Shown: positions 11,315 to 23,168, counted from the stretch's first letter. The stretch: DNA of 64,000 nt from Dactylorhiza incarnata (GCA_033032865.1 JAWHQI010000040.1:12383001-12447000); one strand, 5' to 3'. Notes: generated by a model not told the origin, from the sequence alone. Made by a program: numbers and translations.

Positions 11315-11817
11315 ACATGCGGATCTGATGATAACCTGAAAAAGCATCTAAAAAGACATTATAGGGAAACCGACGGCTGAGTCAACCAGCGCGTCGATTC
11401 TAGGCAAAGGGTAGCAATCCTTGGGGCATGATTTTTTAAGCAAGGAAAAATCGATACACATCCTCCACTTATCTCCTCCCTTTTCACCATAACCACGTTG
11501 GAGACCCAGCCTGGATACTGGATCTCCGATACAAAGCCTGCATGTAGGAGCTTGCCCACCTCTTCCCTGATGGGGCCTTCCAGCTTGTCGGCGATGGCTC
11601 TCTTCTTCTGACGGATAGGGCGGGTGCCGGGGTAGAGATTGAGGCGATGGCAAGCCACATCTCCATCGATCCCGGGCATATCCGCGGCACTCCAAGCGAA
11701 GACATCCACATTTTCCTGGACGCAGGCCAGGATTTGCTTCCGCTCCTCCAGGCCGAGCTCCCCGTTGATGCAGAACTTCTCTACCACTCCAGCCCGGGTG
11801 GTGAACTCGATCTCCAC
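10117..11817 (-). pseudogene. E1 reverse transcriptase with two RNase H domains
   Basis: The N-terminal part (11817 down to about 11475) has the acidic linker and PIRQKKRAIADK; a shift then leads to WRMCIDFSLLKKSCPKDCYP, and another near 11370 precedes the C-run. The catalytic YVDD lies at about 11120-11135, followed by HLQDLEETF, GHLLNPAGVEPNPDKVKA and LSKAGEKCAPFF. The first RNase H has YYVSRVLRKAELRYP and VVTDHPL. A second RNase H of the archaeal-like type follows (WKMLVDGASG, NNQAEYEALIAGL). A double RNase H is characteristic of the Tat group. Breaks include a TGA just before the YVDD block (near 11148), stops at 10115-10117 and about 10068, and frameshifts. It is a polyprotein segment, not a separate gene, in the intact family. 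Confidence 0.88.
11283..11313 (-). repeat. C31 homopolymer (G on plus strand) inside E1 RT
   Basis: Thirty-one consecutive G on the plus strand, so C on the coding strand. It lies between MY and PDIKDVSFITG in the RT palm region. Counted with its flanks the insert is a multiple of three, giving a polyproline insertion rather than a frameshift at this point. Confidence 0.95.
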
Positions 11818-12064
11818 GACCTACTCCATGGCTTCCAGTCGGGTCTGATCGCCCCAAACTTCTTCCTTCTCTCCGTCGCAAGTCGACACATCAATCTTCT
11901 CCTCTCCTTCTCCTCCATGAACATTCATCACCTCTTCCGCCCCTTCCCCTGGGCCTGAACCTCTACCTCTCCGAGACCCGCCGGCTCCCTCACCCCCTGA
12001 TCCCATTTCTCTGCTTCGGCTATCCAGGAGATGGTGTTTACTGTCGTCACGTAGCATTACCTTG
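11818..12064 (-). other. E1 linker between protease and RT
   Basis: Minus-strand sequence connecting the protease frame to the RT frame. It encodes a glycine- and glutamate-rich, low-complexity linker in an altered frame (for example GSGGEGAGGSRRGRG). No separate gene is supported. Confidence 0.5.
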
Positions 12065-14167
12065 CTACTTTTGGGTCTCCCTTACCCGAATCTGAACTCC
12101 TCTCGAGTTGAATTTGAGACATTGGTGGAAGGTGGAGGGGACGCAGCGGAAATCACTGATTAGCGGACGTCCGAAGATGGAACTATAGTTGCTGGGGGCA
12201 TCCACTATGATGAAGCGGCAACTCCGAGATTGCCCGCCTAGGACCAAATGGAGCCCCACTCCCCCCTCATCCTCCTTCCTCTCTCCGGAGAACCCGAAAA
12301 AGGGGCCATCCGAGGCCAACACCCTCTTGGTCTCCACCCTCATCTCATCAAACGCCTTCTTGAAGATGATGTTGACGGAGCTTCCATTGTCCACAAGAAT
12401 CTGGGACACTGTGAAGTTCTTAATGGCGGTCTGGATGACCAACACATCGCAGAAAGGGTCCTCATGACCCGGCATGTCCCTATGAGAGAAAGTAATTTTT
12501 TCTTCCGGGGGTGGGGTCGTGGATGTCGAAGCCACGCTCTGGCGGTAGATGGTATGGAGGCTCGCCTTGTAGGTTGCCTCCACCCCTACTCCCCCGTGGA
12601 TCATTCTGATCCCTCCTCGGGTCCCCACATCGGCCCGGTCCTCGCACCTTTCCTCCTCATCCTCTCGAGGCAGGACCTCAATCCTCACATGCTGCTGCTG
12701 CCGCGGTGCCGACACTCTAGCTCTCTTTGTCTCCAAAAACTCCAGGCAAGTCGTTGTTGCGTGACCTTCCTCATCATGGAAGTCACAGTATGGCAACGTC
12801 ACCTCTCCCCTCTCGGCCTCCGCCGCCCTATTCCCCCTTCTCCTTCCTTCTCCAGCTTTTGATCCTCCCCCTTCTCTCCTTCGTCTTCCTCCCCTACCTC
12901 GCCTGATTGACATGGCCTGCTGAGGTGGGGGAGGCACCTACCTTGGACCTTTCCTCCATCCCAACTGATGAAGTCTCCCCTGACCCCCATGGAAGTTACC
13001 CCCTCCTGGGGCGTAACCTCTCCCTTGACCCAGCATTCCTCCGCCCTGCTGCCTCCATCCCCCCTCCGGGGCCCGTGGCTCTTCTCTTCTTCACAACTCC
13101 TGCTGCCTGACCTCCGGTTCACTACGCTTCACTAGCCTCCTGGTGAGCTCCGGATTGGCATCCTCACTTTCAATTTCCACTGCCACCATCTCCATCAACT
13201 TCTCATAGGAGACGGGGGCCTTTCTCTGCAAACCCATCTTGAAGAAACTCTCTCTCAGCACGACCTTGAAGGCGAGCTGGAGGGCAAACCCAGGCATCTC
13301 CTGGGTGAGTAGCACCTCCTCCTGGAACTGATCCGCATAGCGGGCCAACGACTCCTTCGGCTCCTGCTTCACCTTGAAGAGGGACTAAACATCCTTCTTC
13401 CTCATCTTTGAAGTCGAAAATCGCAACAAGAAGCTTCTATGCAAGTCTTCAAAAGCATATATCGACCCGACAGGGAGTTGGTGGAACCAGTCCCTGGCCT
13501 TCTCTTTCAGGGTGACGGCGAAGAGCTGACACTTAAAGGCATCTGACATCGGCCTGATAGAAACTGAGTCCTCGAACGACTGCAGGTGCTGGACTGGGTC
13601 GTCCCTGCCGTAGTAGTAGACCCAGTCCCATTCCCTGAACTCTTCTGGGACGGGTGCGGAAATCACCAGCTCGCAAAAGGGGCTTCCTCCACCTACTATC
13701 CTTTCCTGCCCCACTCGCCCCCTGAGCTCTCTCGCCAGGCTTGAGCTCGTCGGGGCCCTATTTGGGAGAGTCACACTTGCCGGAGCCGCTCCTATGGGCG
13801 CCGCGCCCACCGGAACCGCACTCGCCTGCGCCGTGCTTACCTGCCCCGCGCTCGCCTGCCTCGTGCTCACCGGAACCGAGCTTGCCAGAACTGAGCTCGA
13901 CGGGCTGGCGAATTGCACTCACCCCTCCAGATCTTGCGCTGACACCCCGGCCACTTCCTTTCCTGCCCTTCCTCCCGGGTCATTCTCGCCAACCACTGCT
14001 GGAGGAAGGAATGCCTGAACCTCCAGGGTCGCGAACTCGCTTCGCAATGCTGCAACTGCGAATCTGAGGGTGTCGAGGACTTCCCTCTTGAAGTCCGAGA
14101 ACATCCTTGGCGTCACCACCAGGGGTGACCCGCAAAACTCCTCGCCATACTCTTCATCTCCTTCCAT
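12065..14167 (-). pseudogene. E1 gag-protease
   Basis: One minus-strand frame of about 700 codons with stops near 13919, 13385, 13091 and 12938. The N-terminus is MEGDEEYGEEFCG. The capsid-like Retrotrans_gag domain is visible around WDWVYYYGRDDPVQHLQSFE, KCQLFAVTLKEKARDWF and LARYADQFQEEVL. An arginine/glycine-rich stretch (RRGRGGRRRREGGG) precedes a single knuckle, YCDFHDEEGHATTTC, of the form common in the Tat group. The aspartic protease follows with LVDNGSSVNIIFKKAF, where DNG takes the place of the more usual DSG or DTG. Gag would form the particle, and the protease would cut the polyprotein. Several of the stops are explained by a C-to-T change on one strand. Confidence 0.87.
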
Positions 14168-14207
14168 GTCCCTTCCTAGGAACTTTCTTGGACCGGCCGC
14201 ACTCCAA

Positions 14208-14220
14208 GCTCACCGCACCA
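14208..14220 (-). other. E1 primer-binding site candidate
   Basis: On the minus strand TGGTGCGGTGAGC lies three bases downstream of the 5' LTR end. It starts TGG as expected for pairing to a tRNA CCA end. I cannot assign the tRNA with confidence. Confidence 0.6.
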
Positions 14221-14223
14221 AAA

Positions 14224-15292
14224 TGTTGAAACCGATTTCTCGGTCTCTTGTGAAGCTCGGGCCCTCAACAAGTTGAGGGGCAGCTAGCCCTTACTGGTCC
14301 CTCGGAAGGAGCAGACTGGAGACTCGGAAATAGACTAAGACCTTAGTCACAGGGAGGAGGTCCCACCACAAACCCGGAAGATCATTGAGCGCTTCCCCTC
14401 CCAAGCCAAAGCTGAGACTTGGGCACCTTGGAGAGCTAGAGAGCTAAACCAAAGTAACCAAGGGAGGAAGAAGCTCAGAGAACTGAGATTGGAATCCTCT
14501 CCCAAGGTGCCCTTCAAGGTCAATTTATAGTTTTTTGTTCGTGGTCTGCCAGTAGCAGAATCCCCCCTTTCATTCTTACTATACGCAGCCTAAAATGGTC
14601 TGCCAACAACCTAACTCCGCTGTTTGAAGGGGCTAACTGCAGACCACCAGGGGTTTCAAGGTAAAAACACCTCTGGGCCCTTACTGGGCGAGCCACCCAC
14701 AGGGGCTCCCCTTGCGACATGACCCGGCGAGGGGGGTGGCGACATCTCCACCTCAACAAGAGGCATTCTATGTGAAAATCTGCTGAACTGACTCAAAGAT
14801 TGAGTTCGTCGAGCTGAGAAGCAATTTCATCGAACTTAACATCTTGTTACTTATACGTCGAACATAGAGCTGAGTTCGTCGATCTCAAACTAGAGTTCGT
14901 CGAACTGAAGACAAAATCTGTAGAGCTGGCTGGAAGACTGAAATCGTCGAGCTGAAAAGCAAGTTCGTCGAACTAAAGCGCGGCGTTCGTCAAACGCAGA
15001 ACGGATTTCGTCGAACGCAGATTGAAGTTCGTCGAACACAGAAACTTGGAAAGAATCCGGCTCGCACAGAAGACCACTGTAAGCGGACCGCGAGGATCTG
15101 GCTCGCCCTCCTTCCTACGAGCGGCCCGCGAGAACCCGGCTCGCCTGCTTTCTCGCGAGCGGTCGGCGAGTGCCCGGCTCGCCCACCTTCCTGCGAGCGA
15201 CCTTTGATACTTTGGCTCGCCTTCCTTGTTACTTCTTTCGCCTGTTGACTTCTCAATCTATGCCATCTCCAGGCGAATATCGGGGTTGTACA
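14224..15292 (-). repeat. E1 5' LTR
   Basis: 1069-bp partner of 1592-2661. It starts TGTTGAAACC on the plus strand and ends GTTGTACA. It carries the palindrome cluster at about 14795-15050 and a minus-strand TATA motif at 14522-14529 that would drive the full-length E1 transcript. Confidence 0.92.
14522..14529 (-). promoter_or_regulatory. E1 LTR TATA box
   Basis: TATAAATT on the minus strand within the 5' LTR (the other LTR has TATAAATAG at 1890-1898). Position and orientation fit the retroelement promoter. Confidence 0.6.
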
Positions 15293-15431
15293 CTCACGAA
15301 CACCCGAGATGAACTACGGTGACGCACCTACGACGGTAATGCCATCACTACGAAGGAATAAATCATTCGATCCAAAATAATAAATATTATTCTCCTTTCA
15401 AATAAATTATTCAAAATTCCGGGGCGTTATA
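15293..15431 (-). repeat. E2 3' LTR, inner end resumed after E1
   Basis: Matches 35037-35173 of the 5' LTR (CGAACACCCGAGATGAACTA to GGGGCGTTA). It ends TATA where the 5' LTR ends TACA, a single change at the LTR terminus. The first five bases are E1's duplicated target site. Confidence 0.9.
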
Positions 15432-15447
15432 GCCACCCCTCCTACCA
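15432..15447 (-). other. E2 polypurine tract
   Basis: Minus strand GGTAGGAGGGGTGGC directly upstream of the 3' LTR edge, purine-rich and correctly placed to prime plus-strand synthesis. Confidence 0.75.
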
Positions 15448-15562
15448 AAAAGTTTCGGCCCGAAACTTTATAATATTAAGCACAAATGGAAAGCACAGAA
15501 GGGGAAATCCTACCGAGTAAACTCTAGACGAACAGATGACGATAAGACTCTCTCATCACTGA

Positions 15563-17041
15563 TTATAGCTCCCAGGTTGCGCCTCGAATATCCTGATTGC
15601 TCCAAAGAACCTTCACCATAGGAATCGTCTTTCTTCGCAACACTCGATCTTGCTTCTCCAAGATATGAACAGGTTGCTCCACATAGGATAGGTTTGGCTG
15701 CAACTCAGGCATAGGTTCCAGGACATGGCGATCGCAGAGAATACACTTCCGCAACTGGCTCACATGGAACACAACGTGAACACCAGGGAAGGAGGCAGGC
15801 AGCAACAGCCTATAAGCAGAAACTCTGACGCGTTCCATGATCTGAAAAGGTTCCACATACCTGGGATCTAGATTATGGTTCTTCCCAAACTATTTAACAC
15901 CAGCCATCGGAGAAACCTTCACGAACACTGAGTCCCCAACTGCAAACTTTAAATCGACCCTACGCTGATTTGCGTACTTCTCACAATGCTCTTGAGCTAC
16001 TCGAAGCTTCTTACGGATCTGCATTACAGCAACGCTCATTTCTTCCAAGGCCTCTGGACCCAAAATCAGCTTCTCGCCCACTTCATCCCAAAACATGGGG
16101 AGTCTGACATCGTCTCCCATACAGAGCTTCAAACGGATCCATCTGCAAGCTCTCCTGATAACTGTTATTGTATGCAAACTCCAAAAGCCCAAGACGCTCA
16201 TCCCAAAAGCTCCTCCATACTCCAAAATATAACACCTCATAATATCCTCTATAATCTGATTTACCCTTTCTGTCTGCCCATTCGTCTGCGAATGATATGT
16301 GGTAGAATACCGAAGGTTGGTGCCCATAGCCCCCTGCAAACTCTATCAAAAGCGGGATGTATACCTGGAATTTCGATCTGACACCATGCTCACTGGCACA
16401 CCATGCAATCTAATAACTTCTTGCACGTACCACGATGCAATCTTCTCCATAGAATAACCAATCTTGTACGGCACAAAATGAGCACACTTGGTCAATCTAT
16501 CCACAATCACCCACACTGAATCATGACCGAGAGGGGATCTCGGTAAGCCAGTAATGAAATCCATAGAGATACATTCCCATTTCCACATCGGAATGTCCAA
16601 CGACGTCAACTTGCCTCCAGGTCTCTTACGATCTGCCTTGACGCGCTGACAAGTATAACACTTCAACACAAACCTCGCAGTATCATTCTTCATGCCTGAC
16701 CACCAGACGATCTGCTTCAAATCGTGGTACATCTTTGTAGAACCAGGATGATATGCAAGACTGGAATCATGATCTTCCTCGCAAATCTTCGCTCGAATCT
16801 CTTCGATAGCGGGGATACAGAACCTGCCATGGTACTTCAAGGTACCCTCTTCATCGATCGAGAAATCCAGCAAATCACCTTTCTCGGCTCTACCGCGGAG
16901 GTGCTGCAAATCAGGATCATCCTTCTGATGCAACCTCGTAAGGGTAATCCAGGAAGGTTCTTCAACTTCCATACTAGACGGTCCATCCTTGGACTTAACC
17001 ACTATGCTCATCAAATGAAACTCCTCCACCAGCGACTGCAC
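15563..17041 (-). pseudogene. E2 integrase with chromodomain-like C-terminus
   Basis: Same minus-strand frame as the E2 RT. The zinc-binding part has YHPGSTKMYHDLKQIVWW and CYTCQRVKADRKRPGG. The core has ISMDFITGLPRS, VSDRNSRYTSRF and, after two adjacent stops near 16343, NGQTERVNQ. A frame switch occupies about 16080-16250, where a neighbouring frame carries WDERLGLLEFAYNNSYQ. The C-terminal region has GPEALEEMSVAVMQIRKKL and, after a stop, VFHVSQLRKC. It ends YVEQPVHILEKQDRVLRRK and VKVLWSNQ with ATWEL, resembling the chromodomain that directs chromovirus integration to heterochromatin. The adjacent stops TGA TAG stand where TGG CAG would be expected. Inactive. Confidence 0.87.
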
Positions 17042-17067
17042 CGAGATGCTGAAAACAGAAGAAGAAT

Positions 17068-18838
17068 TTCAACTTAGGGCATCTACCACTACATTCACCT
17101 TGCCAGGGTGATATAAGATATCCACATTATAGTCTGCAACATACTCTATCCACCGACGCTAGCGCAAATTCAACTCCTTCTACGAAAACACATAAATCAA
17201 ACTCTTCTGATCTGAGAAGATCATGCACGACACCCCGTACAACAAATGCCTCCACAATTTTAAGGCATAAATCACCGCAACGAACTCCAAATCATGCGTA
17301 GGGTAGTTCCTCTCGTGAACCTTTAGCTGCCTCGGCCCATACGCAATCACCTTCCCATCCTGCATAAGAACACAACCAAGACCAATCCGCGAAGCATCAA
17401 CATAGACTTGATATTCTACCCCCTCAACAGGAAGGGCCAAAACTGGGGCAGAACATAATCTTCTCTTTAGCTCTTGAAAATCCTCCTCACACTTTTCGCT
17501 CCAAATAAAAACTGCTCCTTTCTGCGTCAACTTAGTTAGAGGCGCAGAAATTCCTGAAAACCCCTCCACAAACCTTCGATAATAACCTGACAACCCTAAG
17601 AAACTCCTGATTTTCTTAGGAGTTGTCAGTCTCTTCCAATCCAAAACAGCAGCCACCTTTGCTGGGTCCACAGAAATACCATCCTTGCCCACCACATGAG
17701 CCAAGAAGAAAACCTGAGAAAGCCAAAACTCACATTTGCTCAACTTGGCATACAACTTGTGTGCTAGCAGGGTTGACAACACCAAGCGCAAATGCCTAGC
17801 ATTCTCCTCCTTATTTGGCGAATAAACCAACACATCATCTATAAAGACCACCATGAACTGATCCAGATAATCTCTAAATACTATGTTCATCAAATCCATA
17901 AAGGCAGAGGGTGCGTTCGTCAACCCAAATGGCATCACCAAGAATTCAAAATGCCTGTAACGCGTACGGAAAGCAGTCCGCGGAACATCGGACTCTCGAA
18001 TCCTGAACTGATGATAACCACACTGAAGATCAATCTTGGAAAATACTCAGCTATCTTGCAACTGATCGAATAGGTCTTCAATCTGTGGCAACGGATATCT
18101 GTTCTTGGTCGTCACCTTGTTCAATTCTCGGTAATCAATACATAACCGCATCGAACTGTCCTTCCTCTTCATAAATATAACTGGTGCACCCCAAGGCAAC
18201 GTACTCGGCCTAACGAAACCAAACTTCAACAACTCATCCAACTGAGCACGTAACTCCTCCAACTCACGCGGCGCCATACGATTGGGTGCCTTTGCAATAG
18301 GACAAGTTTCGGGCTCCAGATCTATCACAAACTCTATCTCCCGCTCAGGGGAAAGACCAGGAAGGCTGTCGGAAAACACATCTGGGTATTCTCGCACCAA
18401 CGGTATGTCCTCGACACTAGGCGACGATCCACACGCAGCACACAAAATAGAAACAAAACAAGCACGACCACCAAACTTCGCAAAAGCCTGAGCACAGACG
18501 ACAGACATAACCGAGGAAGTTTGACGCGGAAAGCCAAACACAATCATGGGCTGGCCATCATCCATCAAAAAATCCAAATGCTTATCCCTGCACTGGATAA
18601 CATCGTCATATCGGGATAACCAATCCATTCCCAAAATCACGTCAAAATCTTCCAAGTCTAACACCTTCAGATCTGCATAGGACAAGAATCCTTCCAAAAG
18701 AATCAAACATTGCACAATACTCGGGTCAGCCATCACCGAATTACTGGATGGAAACTTAACACAAAGCGTATCATCAACACGCTCTATATCCCAACGATGA
18801 CGATCCACAAACTTGCTAGACACAAAGGAATGGGTTGC
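17068..18838 (-). pseudogene. E2 protease (3' half), reverse transcriptase and RNase H
   Basis: Begins immediately left of array A with the second half of the protease active-site region ([14 protein letters not shown]), then [17 protein letters not shown] follows with [31 protein letters not shown], a TGA at about 18045, then [17 protein letters not shown] and FIDDVLVYS as the catalytic box. RNase H has [33 protein letters not shown] and [11 protein letters not shown], then stops near 17177, 17162 and 17067. The frame is otherwise continuous over about 590 codons. The first half of the active site (FDSGA) is on the far side of array A at about 30839, so the gene was cut by that insertion. 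Confidence 0.9.
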
Positions 18839-18886
18839 TGATGCGCAAAACTATGCTTGCAAGCAACCACGCCAAGGTACTTGCGA
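18839..18886 (-). repeat. Array A remnant of the outer 3' LTR
   Basis: Only the terminal 45-50 bp of the LTR remain (TGATGCGCAAAACTATGC onward), then the sequence jumps to the middle of the internal region at AAAATCACCATTAAATG. The string GGTACTTGCGAAAAT occurs at the junction and again about 55 bp further right, a microhomology that could have promoted the deletion. Confidence 0.75.
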
Positions 18887-19785
18887 AAATCACCATTAAA
18901 TGTGTCAGATAATTTTTCGCAAGGAGGAGGTACTTGCGAAAATATATGATTAAGCTCTGGTTGTTCCTTTTCTAAAATAGAATTTTCTTTTGAAAAATCT
19001 AGTGCATTACCAAGTGGAATAAAATTTTCAGACACTAAATTTTCATGAATTTTTGGTTGAATAGAAGAGATTTGCGAAAATTCATGACAAAGAAAAGAAG
19101 ATCCGAGTGAAGTAGGGGAAGAAACTTGTTCTTCTTCTAGTTCATCCGGGGTGCCCACAACATGAAGAAAATCTTGGCAAGAAAATTTTTCTTCATCTTT
19201 GGTAAAGGAAGTTATGGGATTACATGAAAGCACATGTTCCTCCATAACTAAATTATCAAAGGATGGAGAAAAAGCACTAAAAGAAGTAAAATTCTCCTCT
19301 AAATTTTGGGGTGAAGTATCAAATTGAATCGGTGGAGATTCCCCAAAATTAGAGAAAGAAAATTGCGACGTATAAGAAGAAGAATAAAAAATCGGATCTA
19401 AAGATTTTTCTTCATCGCTCCGAGAGCTATCCGGGTGACCTTGCCACCAGAATAATCTACTTCGGGGCTAGAAGAAAAATTATTAGAAGCCAAAAAAATT
19501 ATTCTCGTGAAAATTAGGAAAAACATTTTCATCAAAGTTTGAAAAATTATTTTCATTAAAAGAGGAAAAATTATGATCGTAATTATTATCAAAATTATTT
19601 GCATAATATTGAGGAAAATTATTTTCATAATAATTATTTTGAAAATAAGAATGTAAATAACATTCCTCACTTTGATGAGGGGCATTACAATAATGACAAC
19701 TAAATTGGCATTTCAGTGCCGCTTCCAAAAGATATACTTGGCTTTGAAGCTCGGCAACTTTTATGACCAATTCAAGTAACTCCAT
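18887..19785 (-). pseudogene. Array A unit 0 knuckle-protein ORF, 3' end deleted
   Basis: Truncated copy of the A-family protein (see 23169-24329). It starts MELLELVIKVAELQ at 19785, keeps the knuckle and the three shared stops, and reads through to PPCEKLSDTFNGDF before running into the LTR remnant. The conserved C-terminal tail is lost. Its only clear difference from the other units in the retained part is near its end (CEK for CKK). Confidence 0.75.
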
Positions 19786-20099
19786 TTAATAAAATAATTA
19801 AAAAAAGAACAACCTTTACTTAAATGAATGAAATTTTAGAGAGGGAATAGAGAAGAGAAATAATTTATAAATTGTTTTTTTCAAAAAGAGGGTTAAATTA
19901 GTCTCGGACTTCCCAAGGTCAACCCGGTGAAGGGCTCGCAAGGTACTAGAGGCTGTGATGGGAATACAAGCCCAAAGCGTCCTTTCCGAGAATTTAGATT
20001 ACACTTTTTAAGATTTTTTAACAATTTTTTTAGAGAAGGTGGAGAAGAAAGAGGGCGATAAAATTAATAAATATTTCTTTTTTCGAAATATCAACCGTG

Positions 20100-20117
20100 T
20101 CCCCGGCAACGGCGCCA
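20100..20117 (-). other. Array A primer-binding site, unit 0
   Basis: Minus strand TGGCGCCGTTGCCGGGGA, six bases downstream of the LTR end. It matches the tRNA-Asp-type site known from Athila-group elements. Identical copies are at 24646-24663 and 29184-29201. Confidence 0.85.
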
Positions 20118-20123
20118 AAAACT

Positions 20124-21737
20124 TGATGCGCAAAACAATGCTTGCAAACGACCACGGTAAGTGTACCGTATCGAATGTAGTATAGGTTCGTAGAAAACCA
20201 AGGTCGTATTAGACTCGGGGCGGTTGAGTACCCTTACTTCAAGAAAATCTCTATTATTCTATCAATTAAAACTTTGGAGTTGGTTTAGCAAAAAGGAAAA
20301 TTAAAATAAGATTCAAACGATGAGTAAAAAGATTAGCACTCGATCTTTGAATCACCTTGGAATAAAAAAATAGAAGAAATAAGAAAGTCTAATTCTCTTA
20401 GGAAAATTGCTTTGGCCGTGGAGGTTCCCGAATTATGAGCGCGCCTTAGTCGAGGACTGCGCTCAACTAAGATTAGGTTGATCAACCGAACTCTCGTTCT
20501 ATAATTGAAACCCTTAAAACTTGCTTTACGCGGTGAACCCCTCTATTGGATTTGACTCCAATCCGGGAGATTTATGTCATCCTCTCTCGAGGGTTGCATG
20601 CAACTCTCTTTATCCTTGACGGATCGATTCGTCTTACGAGCTGGTTCGGCTAACTAAAGAACGAAAACAAGAACGAGAATTATATATCGAAAATATAATC
20701 TCATTTCATTAAAATTAAGGATAAATCGTAAGTATTTCCAAGAAGAGAAAAGACATCCTAAATTGCTTCATGAATTATATTTATTCCTTGGATCATCTCG
20801 ATCGAGTGCTAATAGAAGTTTAGCTACTCATGGAGATGGAGGAATTGAAGAAAATAAAAGGATACATGAAAGAAAGAAGAAGGGAAATAAGAGAATAAGA
20901 AGAACTATTTTATTGATTGCAAAATGAAATTACAGACTATGAATTGAAAGCTACAAACTATTTAATTGAAAATATAAATTGCAAGAAGAAGAAGGATTAC
21001 AAGACTACTAAAAAATGAAAATAATACATGAAATGAAATGTTTAATCCTAAAAATTCGTCACCAAAATTCCTCCTAAAACATCTGCTGGAGCTGGTTTTT
21101 TATAGCTGCAAAACTGAGGTTACACGCCCTTGGTCACGCCCGTGACCAAGGGGCGTGTAAGGGGCGTGATTTGTTGGGTGCGGATAAGACGTCGACTGGC
21201 TTCAATGCAGGCGTTACGGACGTGTCACGCCCTAGGTCACGCCCGTGACCTAGGGTGTGTAATCTATAAAACTTGCTGCTGGCGGGAAGCTTCGGCGGGA
21301 AATGGCGCTGGATGAGTCATGCCCGTGTACTGGATGTCACGCCCCATGGTCACGCCCGTGACCTGGGGCGTGTAATTTTAATTTACGTGGCAAGCTTGAT
21401 CTCAGTGGTTTTGATTCGTCTCAACGGGTCGCGACCGTGACATTGGGTCACGCCCTTGTTCACGCCCGTGACCTGGGCGTGTACTTCGCGAACTCTTCAC
21501 GGAACAACCCCGGGGTGGCAGAAGCAGGTCTGGAACACCGCGCAGGTTACACGCCCGTGACCTGGGGTGTGTAAATGTACTTTTTGCTTCAAATGTCCAG
21601 AAAACCTGAAAACACAAAATAAACTTAAGTTAGCTTATGAAATTAAAATAGGAAAGATTTATATGATATAATTTATATAAATAACATAATTTAATATTAA
21701 AATTATACTAAAAGATGAGTACAAAAAGTACTCATCA
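20124..21737 (-). repeat. Array A LTR 1
   Basis: 1614 bp. The minus strand begins TGATGAGTAC, then T5, then GTACTCATC. A TATA box (TATAAAAAA, 21096-21104) is on the minus strand. About 21120-21570 holds repeated GGTCACGCCCGTGACC palindromes. Nearly identical to LTR 2. Confidence 0.92.
21120..21570. repeat. GGTCACGCCCGTGACC palindrome cluster in A LTR
   Basis: Arms GGTCACG and CGTGACC around CC, repeated with flanking GGGCGTGTAA about five to six times. Equivalent clusters lie at 25666-26116 and 30205-30655. Confidence 0.9.
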
Positions 21738-23168
21738 AACATCCCCAAACTTGAGTTTTTGCTATTCCAGAGCAAAAGAGTGAGGAAAGAATTACAAGAC
21801 ATCGATATTATTTTTAATTAACAAAAATTTCGTTAAACCAAGAGTAGGTTAAAAGTAAATTCTAGGAATTCAAGAATTAAGTCATAAGTTATGGTGATAA
21901 TTTAAAAAGAGAAATCTGCTTAGCTATATACTTCTCAAGATGACTATTTAGCAAACTAAATCATAGAAATTTTCAAACAAGAATAGATTGAAATTATAAA
22001 CACTTTAACATAAATGAAACTTAAGGAAAAGACACCTATCAAAATATTGCTCTCTTAATAATTTAACTTAGGACTAGAAATAATGAAATTGGCTAGGGAT
22101 GGGTTTGAACGAAATGGCAAAATGAAGAGTTCTTGAATAGAGGTGATGAATTTAATCCTCTCACCTCATTTGAATAGGAATTTGTATATGTTTAGGAAAA
22201 TAATGAATTTTATCCTCTTATTTTTCATACCATATAATCTTTTAAAATATCTCTTCAAATTAAAACCCAAAATGTATATGTTTAGAAGTAATGAATTTTA
22301 TCCTCTTACATCATGACATATAATCTTTTAAATGATTTTGGGTGCATATATTTAGGGGATAATGAATTTTATCCTCTTATTCCCATGACATATGATCTTT
22401 TTCAATATATTTTTTTATTTGCCAGCAAAGGGGTAAGGGTAAAGAAATACTTCTAGTTTATAAATTAAACTATTTTGAGAGCAAATTTTTTAGTGGAATG
22501 AAATTTCCTAAGATCTTAAAGTTAAAGGAGAATATAATAAAAATCTAGAGATGTTTAGCCAATTTACCACAAAGGGAAGCTATTTAAAATTAAAATGAGA
22601 AGTAGTGCTAAATAAATTCTCTAATTGAATTATGAACATAAAATGTTTCTTAAAACCAAATTACTTTAAATTTAAATTTAACAAATTCTGATAAAACAAA
22701 AATATTAGCTAAATCAAAAATGTATGAATACTTATAATCGGACCTCAAACTAAATTTCTAGAACATTAAAAATAACAAGGATTAAAATATATATATATAT
22801 ATTTTTTAAATTCCTGGACTTCCCAAGGTCAACCCGGTGAAGGGCTCGCAAGTACTAGAGGCTGTGATGGGAATTCAAGCCCAAAGCGTCCTTTCCAAGA
22901 AAATAGATTTTTATAATTTTTATATAAAAATTTTTGTTTCTTTTTATTTCTTTTTATATATTTTTTTTATTTTGCAAAAGAAAGACTAGAAAACTACGTT
23001 ACACCCCCATACTTAAAGTTAAACATTGTCCCCAATGTTTAAAACTAAGTATGAAGAACACTTGAAAGAAAATAAACTTCAAAAGGAAAATACATTAAAT
23101 TAAAGATAAGCAAGGGGTGCCTCCCAAGAGCGCTTTGTTTTTCCCGTCTTTAAGCTAGACGGTTAGTG
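21738..23168 (-). other. Array A internal non-coding 3' region (unit 1)
   Basis: AT-rich stretch between the ORF end and the LTR with no gene. It starts at the LTR edge with the polypurine tract (minus strand CAAGTTTGGGGATGTT, 21738-21753). It has three to four imperfect 75-bp repeats containing GAATTTTATCCTCTTA (22140-22400), one copy of the direct repeat that flanks the ORF (22816-22896), and an internal PPT-like tract TTAAGTATGGGGGTGT (23001-23016). Unit 2 has the same layout at 26284-27709. Confidence 0.75.

Larger units (their letters stand above)
1592..15292 (-). mobile_element. E1: Tat-lineage Ty3/gypsy retrotransposon inserted in E2 LTR
   Basis: 13.7-kb element with terminal TG..CA, LTRs at 1592-2661 and 14224-15292, and target-site copies ctcgc (1587-1591) and ctcac (15293-15297), one mismatch. 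Removing it restores continuity with the uninterrupted E2 LTR near 35040. Reading on the minus strand the order is PBS, gag-PR, RT, RNase H, a second RNase H, IN, a 95-bp minisatellite, two opposite-strand genes, PPT. The double RNase H, the YCDFH-type knuckle and a long 3' region with extra ORFs are marks of the Tat group (Ogre/Retand/Grande relatives). All coding frames carry stops or shifts, so it is not autonomous now. Confidence 0.9.

Noticed and set aside
12248..12862. 204-codon plus-strand ORF
   Set aside because: Shadow of the E1 gag-protease frame on the other strand.
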